A stretch of 64,000 nt of DNA. Origin: Nocardia alni (GTDB taxonomy: Bacteria; Actinomycetota; Actinomycetes; Mycobacteriales; Mycobacteriaceae). Positions 37,892 to 47,111 of the stretch are shown here, piece by piece. How positions within the stretch are numbered: the stretch's first letter is position 1; the number at the start of each line of letters is the position of its first letter. The notes beneath the pieces were generated by a model. That model ran no database searches. It saw only the letters and a list, made by a program, of their open reading frames with translations, and had not been told where the DNA came from. The position numbers were made by a program, and so were the translations under genes. The stretch spans positions 1 to 64,000 of the forward strand of contig NZ_JAGPOX010000015.1 in the NCBI RefSeq assembly GCF_019038435.1, read 5' to 3'.

Positions 37892-38095
37892 CTAGATGGC
37901 GCGGACCTGCTGGGCCTGCGGGCCCTTCTTACCTTGGCCGATCTCGAATTCGACACGCTGTCCCTCGTCGAGGGACTTGAACCCGGACCCGGAAATCTCG
38001 GAGTAGTGGACGAAAACGTCGGGGCCGCCACCGTCTTGCGCGATGAACCCGAAGCCCTTTTCGCCGTTAAACCACTTCACACTGCCTTGCGTCAT
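37892..38095 (-). CDS. cspA: Cold-shock protein
   Basis: A 67-aa single cold-shock domain, an RNA chaperone binding single-stranded nucleic acid. RNP1 is KGFGFI and RNP2 is VFVHYS, both intact; starts [15 protein letters not shown]. Length is that of CspA/CspB proteins. A canonical terminator follows. The longer, AT-richer leader before the ATG (38096 to about 38170) is typical for csp genes. Confidence 0.96.
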   Translation of the reverse strand: MTQGSVKWFNGEKGFGFIAQDGGGPDVFVHYSEISGSGFKSLDEGQRVEFEIGQGKKGPQAQQVRAI

Positions 38096-38322
38096 TACTT
38101 TTCTTGTTACTTTCCTGTAGTGAGCCGAGCGATCGATCTGTTCAACAACCCGTACTCGCCCTCAATCATGCCACATTCCGGCGCAGTCTCCCAAAAGCGT
38201 GCTGTAGCACACACCCGGTCCGCGTGGGAGCGGGGACCGAGCCGCCCCCCAGGTTGGCGAACTCGCCGGTCGGAACTGGGGCTCGATTGGCTGTGAGCCT
38301 GATCCAGGAGGAGGATACAGGT

Positions 38323-38496
38323 ATGGATGATGAATATCCGCCGTCGCCGAGCCTGTTCAGCCATAGCGACGGCCCCCTCGACACCACCCCGGCGACCGCC
38401 GCGGTGAGCCGCCCGGTGTTCAGCAATGCCGTTCGGTCCGGCGTCCCGATGCCGGACGATGGAACCTCCACCGCCGCAGTTGGCGGCGATCACTGA
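38323..38496 (+). CDS. Small hypothetical protein, 57 aa
   Basis: The ATG at 38323 has a strong GGAGGAGG about 8 nt upstream. The product (starts MDDEYPPSPSLFSHSDGPLD, ends TSTAAVGGDH) is acidic, Pro/Ser/Thr-rich and probably disordered. No Cys and no recognisable leader-core pattern. Not recognised; the ribosome site is the main support. Confidence 0.4.
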   Translation: MDDEYPPSPSLFSHSDGPLDTTPATAAVSRPVFSNAVRSGVPMPDDGTSTAAVGGDH

Positions 38497-39112
38497 GCCT
38501 GGTCGGCGCGACACCGCGCCCACCCGAATATTCCGAGCCGGGGGTGGCTCGTATCAGCCCGCCGTGAAGGTCGTGGCGTAGCAGTTCACGTAGGGACGTC
38601 CGGATCGCCGTACGATGTCTGCCATGAGTTCGTCGGTGGCGTGGCGGACACCGTGCAGGTCAGCGGGTGGGAAATAGCGCGGGCGCACAGCAATCCCGGC
38701 CACGGCGGTGATGGCCGGATTCAGGCCGGATCGGTGTAGACCTGCCGGACGGCCTCGATGATCCGGCGGTCGACGTCGGCGTCACGCGGGCGGCCGCGTC
38801 CCTGCGCCGGTGTTTCCGGGCGCACGGTGTGCACCGGCTCGCGGGCACCAGCAGTGCGTGCCGGCTTCACCGGTTCCCTGCCCCCATGCGCCCTCCACAG
38901 TGGTCCACGATCCGAATCGGGGGTACCGACAGCGGCGACAACCGCTCGACCACGCCTGTCTTCGCGGGACGTCGTCAAGGGCCGCTGCGGGGATGTTGTC
39001 CGGGCGTTGTCACCCGCGAGCGCGTCGGCCCGGCGAAACCGCCGGTCCCACCGTGAGCCATCGCTTCGGCGAGTGCGTCCGCGGGCCGCACTTGTGGCGA
39101 GATCTCGCGGCG
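38497..39112. other. Gene-poor stretch holding a decayed TetR gene
   Basis: 616 nt between the small hypothetical gene and the thiolase end. Apart from the TetR remnant at 38554-38825 I see no coding signal. Confidence 0.55.
38554..38825 (-). pseudogene. TetR-family remnant
   Basis: From GTG 38825 the minus strand reads a TetR-like N-terminus (QGRGRPRDADVDRRIIEAVR then QVYTD) that stops at 38721. In another frame the reading resumes as NPAITAVAGIAVRPRYFPP (the HTH region) and runs with good codon use to a stop at 38554 (ending VNCYATTFTAG). The ligand-binding domain is missing. A truncated, frameshifted regulator. Confidence 0.5.
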
Positions 39113-40318
39113 TCAGACCCCAGCCTTCTCCAGAATGTGCACGCCGCAGGCGGATCCGAGCCCGATCACATGGGCGAGCCCGACCGTGGCGCCCTCGATC
39201 TGCCGCTGCCCCGCCTCACCGCGCAGGTGCGTGGCGACCTCCCAGATATTGGCGATGCCGGTGGCGCCGATCGGATGCCCCTTGGATTCGAGCCCACCGG
39301 AGACGTTGACCGGAGTCCGGCCGTCGCGCCAGGTGGCCCCGGACTTGAAGAAGTCGACGGCGTTGCCCGGCTCGCACAGCATCAGGTTGTCGTAGTGCAC
39401 GAGTTCGGCGGTGGCGAAGCAGTCGTGCAGTTCGACCAGGTCGAGATCGTCCGGTGCGACGCCGGCCTGTTCGTAGGCGGTCTGTGCGGCGTTGCGAGTG
39501 AGGGTGTTGACGTTGGGCAGGATCTGGCACGCCTCCTCGTAGGGATCGGTGGTCAGGACCGAGGCCGAGATCTTGATCGCCCGCCGGCGCTGTTCGAGAG
39601 ACAGCGTGCGCAGTCGCTCGCCGCTGACCACGACCGCGGCCGCCGCGCCGTCGGTGTTGGCCGAGCACATGGGCCGGGTGTTGGGGTAGGCGATCATCAC
39701 ATCGCCCATGATCTGCTCGAGCGTCAGCCGCTTCTGGTACGCGGCAAGCGGGTTCAGGGTCGAATGCGCGTGGTTCTTCTCGGAGATGCGCGCGAACAGT
39801 TCGAAATCGGTTCCGCCGTATTTGTGTTCGTACTCGAGACCGATCTGGGCGAAGACGCCGGGCATCGTGTCGGTGCCGATGCGGCCGTCCAGCGGCTCGA
39901 TCGCACCGAAGCGTCCCGAACGGGTCCAGGTCTCGGCGCGCGGCGGCTTCGCGGATACCCCGAGAAGTCCGGCGCCGGAGAGTTTTTCGACGCCGACGGC
40001 GAGGCCGAAGTCGCATTCGCCCGCCTTGATGGCCATGATCGCGGTGCGCAGCGCGGTGGCGCCGGTGGCGCACGCGTTGGAGACGTTGTAGACCGGGATG
40101 CCGGTCTGGCCGATCTGCTTCTGCAACTGCTGCCCGAGCCCGGTCTGGGCGTACATGAGATTGCCCGAGGCCAGCACACCGATCCTGTCCATGGTGACCC
40201 CGGCGTCGGCGAGAGCGCCCTGGGCCGCCTCGCTGGCCAGGTCGACCAGGTCCTTGTCCTTGTGCTTGGCGAATTTGGTCATGTGGATGCCGAGGATCCA
40301 CACGGAGTCGACGCTCAT
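39113..40318 (-). CDS. Thiolase-fold lipid-transfer protein (SCP-x/Ltp type)
   Basis: A 401-aa thiolase-superfamily protein: Cys in NACATGATAL, ELHDCFATAEL, and GGLESKGHPIGATG. These are lipid-transfer/SCP-x thiolase features rather than degradative FadA features. In steroid degradation similar proteins (Ltp2) pair with a DUF35 protein (ChsH2) and act as retro-aldolases on side-chain acyl-CoAs. The DUF35 gene here lies directly upstream with a 2-nt gap, so the two probably form such a complex. ATG 40318. Last gene of the minus-strand catabolic operon. Confidence 0.85.
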   Translation of the reverse strand: MSVDSVWILGIHMTKFAKHKDKDLVDLASEAAQGALADAGVTMDRIGVLASGNLMYAQTGLGQQLQKQIGQTGIPVYNVSNACATGATALRTAIMAIKAGECDFGLAVGVEKLSGAGLLGVSAKPPRAETWTRSGRFGAIEPLDGRIGTDTMPGVFAQIGLEYEHKYGGTDFELFARISEKNHAHSTLNPLAAYQKRLTLEQIMGDVMIAYPNTRPMCSANTDGAAAAVVVSGERLRTLSLEQRRRAIKISASVLTTDPYEEACQILPNVNTLTRNAAQTAYEQAGVAPDDLDLVELHDCFATAELVHYDNLMLCEPGNAVDFFKSGATWRDGRTPVNVSGGLESKGHPIGATGIANIWEVATHLRGEAGQRQIEGATVGLAHVIGLGSACGVHILEKAGV

Positions 40319-40320
40319 AT

Positions 40321-40776
40321 CTATGCTCCGATCGGTTCGAATCCGAAGCCCACGCCGACCGAGCCGGTGGCGTCGGCGCCGATGGGGAAGGTGGTCAGGC
40401 GAACCTTCAGCCCGGGTTTGACGCGGTCGCTGGTGGGTTCGATGTTGACGAGGTTGGCGCGCACGCTGGTGCCGTCGCAGTCGACGACCGCGGGAACGTA
40501 CGGCACCTCGACGCCGGGCGCCGCCACCATGACGATGGAGAAGGTCCGGACCGTGCCCTCGGTCGCGATGTCCACCGAATCGAATTCGGTCCCGAAGCAT
40601 TTCGCGCAGGCGTTGCGCCGGTCGAAGAACCGGGCCCCGCACTGCCGGCAGCGATTGGCCACCAGGTGCGGCGCGGGTTCGAGCGCCAGGTAGTCGACCA
40701 GCGGGATCTCTGCCGGTGCGGAGCTCGTGCCGCCCTCTGTCGATGAAGTCATGGTTTCTCGGCTTTCTCGTGTCAT
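40321..40776 (-). CDS. DUF35 OB-fold protein with zinc ribbon
   Basis: A 151-aa protein: zinc ribbon CRQCGARFFDRRNACAKC (residues about 43-60) followed by an OB fold (GTVRTFSIV; VPAVVDCDG; VRLTTFPIG). Such proteins bind acyl-CoA and partner thiolase-fold enzymes. ATG 40776 overlaps the FadE stop as ATGA; ATG 40752 is the other option. Its pairing with the Ltp-like gene suggests a heteromeric aldolase or thiolase. Confidence 0.88.
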   Translation of the reverse strand: MTRESRETMTSSTEGGTSSAPAEIPLVDYLALEPAPHLVANRCRQCGARFFDRRNACAKCFGTEFDSVDIATEGTVRTFSIVMVAAPGVEVPYVPAVVDCDGTSVRANLVNIEPTSDRVKPGLKVRLTTFPIGADATGSVGVGFGFEPIGA

Positions 40777-42026
40777 CGGGTTCCCCTGCTGCGGGGCACC
40801 TCCCGGAACGGGAGGTTGGGGTCGGGCGCCGATTCCCGCGGCATGCCGAGCACCCGCTCGCTGATCACGTTGCGGGCCATCTCGGTGGTGCCGCCGCCGA
40901 TCGTGGACACCTGCCGCATGAGGAACGACTCACCGGCCGCGGCGGCGGTGTGCTCGTCCTGGTCCCATACCGCGCCGCCGGATCCGGCGATCTCGAAAGC
41001 GATTGCCGCGGCGCGCACATGGGTGACGCCGCCGAACAGCCTGCCGATGGCCGCGGCCTGATGGGAGAGTTTCCCGGACCGCACGCCGGTGGTGATGCGC
41101 TCTTGCAGGGCGCGGCTCACCAGTTCGAGGGTGTGCGCCTCGCCGATCAGGTCACGGATGCGGGGATCGTCCAGAACGCCTGCGTCGGAGGCGATCCGGG
41201 CGGGCGAGGTCGTGATGCCCGCCCGCGCGGTCCCGACCGGATAGGTGACGTAGGGGGAGTTCAACAGCATGCGCTCGTGGAACATCCACCGGGTGCCGAC
41301 GGTCCATCCGTCGTCGATCTTGCCGACCCGGTCGGTGTCGGGAACTCGCACATCGGTGATGAATTCCTGGCAGAAGTCCTTGGCGCCGTTGAGCATTTCG
41401 ATCTGGTGCACCTCGACGCCCGGCTGATGGATGGGCAGGATGAACACCGTCAGCCCGCGATGTTTCGGCACATCCCAGTTGGTGCGCGCCAGGCACAGCG
41501 CCCAGTCCGACCACCACGCGCCCGTGGTCCAGATCTTGGCGCCGTTGAGCACCCAGTCCTCACCGTCGCGGACCGCGGTGGTCAGCGCGGCCGCCACGTC
41601 GGAGCCTCCGGATGGTTCGGACAGGAACTGCATCCAGAGTTCCTCGCCGCGCAGCATGGCCGGAATGTGCTGCTTCTTCTGCGCCTCGGTACCGAATTCC
41701 AGCAGTACCGCCGCGCAGGGGGACATGGTCGGGGCCTGGAACCGGCTGGGGTATTCGTATCCGGACAGCTCCTCGTTGAAGGCGTGCTGGTGCGCGGCGG
41801 TCAAGCCCTGGCCGCCGTAGTTGGCGGGAATCGCGATTCCGGCGAATCCGGCCTCGTAGAGCGCGCGCTGGAGCGCGCGGTCGGCGGCGACCGCGGCCAA
41901 CTGCTCCTCGCGCGGGACATTGTGCAGCCCGGCGGCCGTCTCCGGCACGTACGGGCCCAGGTTGTCGCGGATCCACGTGCGAGCCCGCAGCCGGAAGTCC
42001 TCGATGTCCTCGATGTCGACGCTCAT
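40773..42026 (-). CDS. Acyl-CoA dehydrogenase (FadE), first of a pair
   Basis: A 417-aa flavoprotein. IPANYGGQGLT, FLSEPSGGSDVAA (flavin/substrate loop), GAKIWTTGAWWSDWAL and a C-terminal STIGGGTTEMARNVISERVLG are diagnostic. ATG 42026 overlaps the stop of the second FadE (ATGA). Adjacent, coupled FadE pairs in mycobacteria and Rhodococcus form alpha2beta2 heterotetramers in steroid side-chain oxidation, with FAD shared across the interface; that arrangement is inferred here. The long N-terminal helical part resembles the FadE subunits for bulky acyl-CoAs. Confidence 0.9.
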   Translation of the reverse strand: MSVDIEDIEDFRLRARTWIRDNLGPYVPETAAGLHNVPREEQLAAVAADRALQRALYEAGFAGIAIPANYGGQGLTAAHQHAFNEELSGYEYPSRFQAPTMSPCAAVLLEFGTEAQKKQHIPAMLRGEELWMQFLSEPSGGSDVAAALTTAVRDGEDWVLNGAKIWTTGAWWSDWALCLARTNWDVPKHRGLTVFILPIHQPGVEVHQIEMLNGAKDFCQEFITDVRVPDTDRVGKIDDGWTVGTRWMFHERMLLNSPYVTYPVGTARAGITTSPARIASDAGVLDDPRIRDLIGEAHTLELVSRALQERITTGVRSGKLSHQAAAIGRLFGGVTHVRAAAIAFEIAGSGGAVWDQDEHTAAAAGESFLMRQVSTIGGGTTEMARNVISERVLGMPRESAPDPNLPFREVPRSRGTR

Positions 42027-43156
42027 GCCAGTCCTTCCTGCTCCACGAGACGGTCGGCGATCAGCTGCCGGTGGTCGGCGGGCGTCCCGTACAGGCCGCG
42101 GTTGACCGCGGCCCGGCGCAGGAACAGATGCAGGTCGTGCTCGAAGGTCAGGCCGATGCCGCCGTGCAACTGCACGCAGTCCTGCAGCAGTTCCACGCCG
42201 TGCACGCCGATGAAGGCCTTGGCCGCGCCGACCAGTTCGGCCGCATCCGCGGCCCGCGTGTCCAGGGCCGTGGCCGCGGCGTCGGCGATGGCGTGCGCCG
42301 CCTCCAGCCACGACTTCAGGTCCGCGAAGCGATGTTTCAACGCCTGGTAGGACGCCAGGGGCCGGCCGAAGGAATATCGGTCCGCGGCCCACTCCATCGT
42401 CATCTCGAAGCCGGTCTGCATCGCGCCGACGGTTTCCGCGCACTGTCCGGCCAGCGCGAGCTGCGTCTGCCGCTCGATCTGCCGGTCGGCACCGCCGATC
42501 GTGCCGACCACGGCATCGGCGGGGATCCGGACGTTCTGGAAGGTGACGGTGGCGAACCGGCGGGTGAGGTCGAGCGAATTCAGCGGTGTGATGGATACGC
42601 CCGGGGCGTCCGCGGGCACGAGCACCTGGGTGAGAGCCTCGCCAATGCGCCCGGTGACCAGCAGGTAGCGAGCCGAACCGGCATATTCCACCGGGCGTTT
42701 CACGCCGTCGAGGACCAGGTCCGTGCCGTCCCGGCGGATGGTCAGATTCACCGCGCCGAACCCGTCGCGGGTCATCGGCTCGGTGTGGCACCACGTGCCG
42801 ATCGCGTTGCCCGCCACCAGTTCTCCGACGACCGTCGGATGAGTTCCGGTGTCCCGCAACGCCGCCGCAACGACGTTCGCCGGAATCAACGGCCCCGGCG
42901 CGGCATGCCGCCCGAATTCGTAGGCGACGAGGGTGAATTCGGCGACCGGGCGACCGCTGATGGTGCCACCGCCGACCGCCTCGTCGACCAGCAGCGATAC
43001 CCAGCCGAGTTCGGCGCCGCGCCGCCAGTACTCCGGATCGAATCCGGCCTCGGTGTGCCGCAACCGCCGTATTTCGTCGGCGGGAACCTGACCGCGCAGG
43101 AACTTTTCGGTCGTCGCCCGGAAGAACTCCTGATCGGCCGTCACATCCAACAGCAC
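42023..43156 (-). CDS. Acyl-CoA dehydrogenase (FadE), second of the pair
   Basis: A 377-aa flavoprotein partner: GWVSLLVDEAVGGGTISG, WCHTEPMTRDG, DRYSFGRPLASYQALKHRFAD and QLHGGIGLTFEHDLHLFLRR. GTG 43156 has GAAGGGAA about 7 nt upstream. The catalytic Glu of short-chain FadEs (before the GG-x-G near the C-terminus in one subunit) is not evident in both partners, in line with a heteromeric enzyme where only one subunit supplies it. Coupled downstream to the first FadE. Confidence 0.88.
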   Translation of the reverse strand: MLLDVTADQEFFRATTEKFLRGQVPADEIRRLRHTEAGFDPEYWRRGAELGWVSLLVDEAVGGGTISGRPVAEFTLVAYEFGRHAAPGPLIPANVVAAALRDTGTHPTVVGELVAGNAIGTWCHTEPMTRDGFGAVNLTIRRDGTDLVLDGVKRPVEYAGSARYLLVTGRIGEALTQVLVPADAPGVSITPLNSLDLTRRFATVTFQNVRIPADAVVGTIGGADRQIERQTQLALAGQCAETVGAMQTGFEMTMEWAADRYSFGRPLASYQALKHRFADLKSWLEAAHAIADAAATALDTRAADAAELVGAAKAFIGVHGVELLQDCVQLHGGIGLTFEHDLHLFLRRAAVNRGLYGTPADHRQLIADRLVEQEGLA

Positions 43157-43196
43157 GGGTTGATTCCCTTCGCCGCCACCCGGGCCCGGACGGGTG

Positions 43197-44555
43197 TCAT
43201 TCGGCGTCCGATCGCCCCGCGGTGACCGGCGCGGCGAGGCCCTGTTCGTCGCACATCCGCTGCAGGCGGTCCAGGGTTTCCTCCAGACCCGCGCCCAGCC
43301 GGGGCCCGGGTGTGAAACTCGCCGGTAGATGACGCATGCCCTGAATGACCCCGATGGTGTCGTAATGTACGGCGCCGTCCGGATCGCAGACGAAATCCGG
43401 CATCCGGTCGAGCACCGCCGTGAGCATCCGCTTGAAGACCGTGCGGGCCACGTTGGATCCGATACAGCGGTGGACACCGAGCCCGAAGCTGTAGTGACGG
43501 TTGCCCTTACGATCCAGGATCACCGTATCCGGATCTTCGAAGACCTGGGGATCGCGGTTCGCCATCGCCCACGACAGCCACAGGCGCTCGCCCTCCTTGA
43601 ACTGCTGCCCGGCCATCTCGCAGTTCTCCGAGACCGTCCGCCCGTCGCCGGGCGCGGGTGTGAAGAAACGCAGGAATTCCTCGGTGGCCGAGTCGAGCAG
43701 CAGATCCCTTTCCCGGCTGAGCGTTTCGCGCTCACCGGGGTGCTGCGACAACCATTCGAGCGAATGCGCCGTGAGCGCGGTGGTCGTGTCGAAACCGCCG
43801 CCGATGAGCAGACCGAGCTGTCCGAGCAGATCGAGCTCCGTCGCGGGCTCGCCATCGATCCGCATGCGTACCATGGCATCGATCAGGCCGGGCCGGGGCT
43901 GCTCGCGGATTTCGTACAGGTTCTGCATGAGGTCCGTGCCCATGGTCATGTGCAGTTCCTGGACCCGCTGTATTTCGGGAGAGTCCGGTGGCGTGTACAC
44001 CGAGGCGTGCGCCGCCTCGTTGTAGATCTCCCAATTCTTCAGCGGCACACCGAGCATGGCCAGAGTGAGCACGGCCGGGACGATATTGGCCAGCTCGTCG
44101 ACGAAATCGATCCGGCCGGATTCGATCTTCTCGTCGAGGCTTGCGCGGACTACCTCGTCGATGAACGGAACCCAGCGGCTCACCGCGGCGGGTGAGAGGT
44201 ACGGGTTGAGCACCGACCGATACAACCGGTGCTCGGGATCGTCCATTTCCAGGATTCCGTTGCGGATCGGCATGGCGGCCTGGCCCGAGGGAATGGTGAT
44301 GCCCTGGTAGGCGGGGCGCTCCCCGGTCAGGTCGCGATCATTGGATACGTAGGGGCAGCGGGCGAGTTCGAACACCTCACGGTTGCCGGCCGCGACCCAG
44401 TGGCCGCCGTAGGTCTCGGTCCACGCGACCGGACACTTCTCCTGCATATCCTTGGTGATCGTCTCGAATTGGCGCCGATACTCCGGGGTGTGCCGGTCGA
44501 AGTGGTAGCTGCGCCGCGGGGTATCGGATTCCGTTGCTGTGCCAGGATTGTTCAC
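43197..44555 (-). CDS. Cytochrome P450
   Basis: A 452-aa soluble bacterial P450. I-helix oxygen-activation motif GGGFDTTTAL, ExxR in TEEFLRFF, and haem-binding FGLGVHRCIGSNVAR with the thiolate Cys. N-terminal RRSYHFDRHTPEYRRQFE is typical of actinobacterial CYPs acting on terpenoid or steroid-like substrates. GTG 44555. Its place between the CaiB transferase and FadE genes suggests it hydroxylates a ring or side chain so that acyl-CoA formation and oxidation can follow. Redox partners are not encoded nearby. Confidence 0.92.
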   Translation of the reverse strand: MNNPGTATESDTPRRSYHFDRHTPEYRRQFETITKDMQEKCPVAWTETYGGHWVAAGNREVFELARCPYVSNDRDLTGERPAYQGITIPSGQAAMPIRNGILEMDDPEHRLYRSVLNPYLSPAAVSRWVPFIDEVVRASLDEKIESGRIDFVDELANIVPAVLTLAMLGVPLKNWEIYNEAAHASVYTPPDSPEIQRVQELHMTMGTDLMQNLYEIREQPRPGLIDAMVRMRIDGEPATELDLLGQLGLLIGGGFDTTTALTAHSLEWLSQHPGERETLSRERDLLLDSATEEFLRFFTPAPGDGRTVSENCEMAGQQFKEGERLWLSWAMANRDPQVFEDPDTVILDRKGNRHYSFGLGVHRCIGSNVARTVFKRMLTAVLDRMPDFVCDPDGAVHYDTIGVIQGMRHLPASFTPGPRLGAGLEETLDRLQRMCDEQGLAAPVTAGRSDAE

Positions 44556-44622
44556 TGCGGTGTTCCAATTCTTCGGTCGAATATGGTAGTCGTACCGTTG
44601 CTGCGGCCCTGACGAGAGCCGA

Positions 44623-45834
44623 TCACGTCACCGCTCCCGCGGTCTTCAGTGCGACGATGCGATCCCAGTCCATGCCGAGTTCCCGCAGGATCTCGTCGGT
44701 CTGGGCGGCGAATTCCGGTCCCGGAGCCAGATCCGGTGCGGTGACATCGAATTGGACCGGACTCGAGACCAATCGGAGTTCACCGGCCGTCCGGATGTAC
44801 TCGTTGGCCTGGATCTGCGGATCGTCGAGCACCTGCAGGGCGTCCTGAACGGGTGCCCACGGACCGGCCAGGGTGCTGAGGCGTCCGGTCCATTCGCCCA
44901 GGGTCCGGCCGCCGATCGCCTCCTTCAGGATCTCGACAGCCTCGTCGGTGTGCTCGGCGATCGAGGCGACGGTCTCGAAGCGTGGGTCGTCGGCCAGGTC
45001 CGGCCGATCGATGTGGCGGCACACGTCGGCCCAGAACTTGGTGGGCTGCAACATCACGAACGACAGATGCCGCCCGTCCTTGGTGGCGTACACGCCGACC
45101 AGCGGATTGGCCATAGCCCCGTGTGAGCCGGTCGGGCCGGCCAGCAGCGGCTCGCCCGCGTAGGCGGACAACGCGATGGTGTGGCCCATCGACCACAGGC
45201 CACTGGACAGCAGCGAGACGTCGACGACGGAAGGCTCACCGGTGCGTTCGCGCTTGACCAGGGCCGCCGCGATTCCGCCGGCCAGATTCGTGCCGGAGAT
45301 GGTGTCACCGAACGCGGGTCCGGGCGGTCCGATCATGCCCTCGATATCGGGCGGGGTGATCGTCGCGGCGACGCCGCCGCGGCACCAGTAGGCCGTCATG
45401 TCGTAGCCGCCCCTGTCGGATTCGGCGCCGCGCGGACCCAGGCCGCTGCCGCGAGCGTAGACGATGGCCGGATTGACCGCCCGGATGTGCTCGACGTCGA
45501 TGCCGAATCTGGTTCGCGCCGAGGGCAGGAAGCTGGTGAGGAATACGTCCGCGGTCTTGGCCAGCTCGTAGATGACCTCTTGCCCTTCGGGTTTGGACAT
45601 ATCGATGCCGACGCTGCGCTTACCCCGGTTCGCGTGTTCGATGTTCGGGTTCGGGTCGCCCTCCACGACGAAGGCGCCGATCCGGCGCAGGCCGCGCTGC
45701 GGGTCGCCGGTGACGGCGTGCTCGACCTTGATCACCTCGGCGCCCCAGTCGGCGAGCACCGCGCCCGCCGACGGGACGAACCCGTACATGGCGACCTCCA
45801 GGACGCGAAATCCCTCCAGTGGCCTGCTCATCAT
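44623..45834 (-). CDS. CaiB/BaiF-family (class III) CoA-transferase
   Basis: Moves CoA between acyl-CoA and a free acid. The 403-aa protein has LEGFRVLEVAMYGFVPSAG, LADWGAEVIKVEH, NRGKRSVGIDMSKPEG and, in the active-site region, SDRGGYDMTAYWCRGG, where the Asp is the expected catalytic residue. ATG 45834 with GGAG 6 nt upstream. First gene of the minus-strand catabolic operon and divergent from a TetR gene, which probably regulates it. Confidence 0.9.
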   Translation of the reverse strand: MMSRPLEGFRVLEVAMYGFVPSAGAVLADWGAEVIKVEHAVTGDPQRGLRRIGAFVVEGDPNPNIEHANRGKRSVGIDMSKPEGQEVIYELAKTADVFLTSFLPSARTRFGIDVEHIRAVNPAIVYARGSGLGPRGAESDRGGYDMTAYWCRGGVAATITPPDIEGMIGPPGPAFGDTISGTNLAGGIAAALVKRERTGEPSVVDVSLLSSGLWSMGHTIALSAYAGEPLLAGPTGSHGAMANPLVGVYATKDGRHLSFVMLQPTKFWADVCRHIDRPDLADDPRFETVASIAEHTDEAVEILKEAIGGRTLGEWTGRLSTLAGPWAPVQDALQVLDDPQIQANEYIRTAGELRLVSSPVQFDVTAPDLAPGPEFAAQTDEILRELGMDWDRIVALKTAGAVT

Positions 45835-46267
45835 CGTGTGCTCCAGTGCGTGTGTCGGTGAGTGCCGTGACGGGGGGCTGGTGCGTGACGGGTGGGATGG
45901 TGGGTGGCCTCCGGGCTGCGATTGTGACGACGCCCACTATATCGAATTACCTTATCGTAAGTGCTTTCCGCAAGGGATTCGGCGAAAGTCCCAGGAGGTG
46001 TGCCTGTGGTTCTGGTGGTGTGGGATCCCCGTGCCGCGCACGGGATCGTGGTGCCGGCCGGAGAAATAGAAATAGTTACCGTAAGTCATTACTGTATAGT
46101 CGGTCAGTACACCGGCCGGGTCGTGACCCGGGCCGTCTCCCGCACTTCACGGGTCCGGATCGACAGGGATGCACCCGATGGAGGCGGATTCACCTGCGAC
46201 AAGACTGCTACGTTCGATCACCACGGCATGTTCGATGACAACGGAATCGCTTACCGGAAGGATAATT
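45835..46267. other. Divergent regulatory region, 433 nt
   Basis: Separates the CoA-transferase operon from the TetR gene. AT-richer than its surroundings, it holds three related boxes listed separately and a -10-like TATAGT at 46095. No gene recognised. Confidence 0.55.
45946..46260. promoter_or_regulatory. Three related TTACC..AAG boxes
   Basis: ATTACCTTATCGTAAG (45946-45961), TTACCGTAAG (46076-46085) and TTACCGGAAG (46251-46260). The last overlaps the ribosome site of the TetR gene. CTTATCGTAAG is itself a short palindrome. They could be sites for the TetR protein controlling both divergent units. Confidence 0.4.
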
Positions 46268-47008
46268 GTGCGCCAGGAGTCGAGCGGTACTCGGACGCCG
46301 CGGCGGCAGCGTCGCGAGCGTGGTTCGATCACCGTCGATGAGATCGTGAACGGTGCGTTCGGCCTGGCCGCTGAGGTGTCGGTGGAGAAGCTCAGCATGC
46401 CGGCGCTGGCACGACGGCTGGACGTCGGGGTCACGAGCATCTACTGGTACTTCCACAGCAAGGATCAACTGCTGGAGTCCATGCGCGACCGTGCGCTCGA
46501 ACAGTACGAGATCGCACTGCCGTTCACCGGCACGGGCGCCTGGTACGAACGCCTGCGCGATCACTTCATGGAGATGCGAAAGCTGTTCCGGGACAACCCG
46601 GTACTGTGTGATCTCCTGATCATGCACACCGCCTCGTACGGCGCCCATCCGAGCCGTGTCGCGTTCGAGCGGCTCGAGGCCATCTTCGCCACGCTCGTGC
46701 GGGCGGGTTTCAGCCCGCAGGACGCACTGGAGACGTACTACTCACTCGCCGGGCACAGCCGGGGTTTCGCGATGCTGGAGCGCAGCGAGGGGCTCGACAC
46801 GGCGGTCGGGGTGCAGATGATCCCGCCGATCGATCAGAACGCCATGCCCATCCTGGCGAAATTCGTCGCGGAGGGACATAGTCTCAGCCTCGTGCAGGAC
46901 CGCGTCTACGAGGCCGGGCTGGACGCATTGCTCGACCGGGCCAAGCAGGTACTGAAGTCATCGAAGAGGGCTCAGGCGCCGCGAGCGGGGGGCTCCCGCG
47001 ATGAGTGA
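46268..47008 (+). CDS. TetR-family regulator of the catabolic island
   Basis: A 246-aa TetR regulator. GTG 46268 is preceded by GGAAGG at 6 nt; the open frame extends 33 codons upstream without a better site. HTH: VEKLSMPALARRLDVGVTSI then YWYFHSKDQLLE. The C-terminal domain is helical (LERSEGLDTAVGVQM). It is divergent from the CoA-transferase operon and upstream of the thioesterase-FadE-thiolase genes, so it may control both arms. Confidence 0.88.
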   Translation: MRQESSGTRTPRRQRRERGSITVDEIVNGAFGLAAEVSVEKLSMPALARRLDVGVTSIYWYFHSKDQLLESMRDRALEQYEIALPFTGTGAWYERLRDHFMEMRKLFRDNPVLCDLLIMHTASYGAHPSRVAFERLEAIFATLVRAGFSPQDALETYYSLAGHSRGFAMLERSEGLDTAVGVQMIPPIDQNAMPILAKFVAEGHSLSLVQDRVYEAGLDALLDRAKQVLKSSKRAQAPRAGGSRDE

Positions 47009-47111
47009 TCGGCGGGCCGGGCCGGCAGGACGTTCGCCCGGGCGACGGCGAAGGCCACCCGGTCGAGCTCTCGGAGGGAAATAACGTTCTCAATTTCGGT
47101 AGCGCTATTAT

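Noticed and set aside
42023-43477. FadE start at 43477
   Set aside because: The extra 107 codons lie inside the P450 gene and show no FadE sequence; GTG 43156 has a ribosome site.
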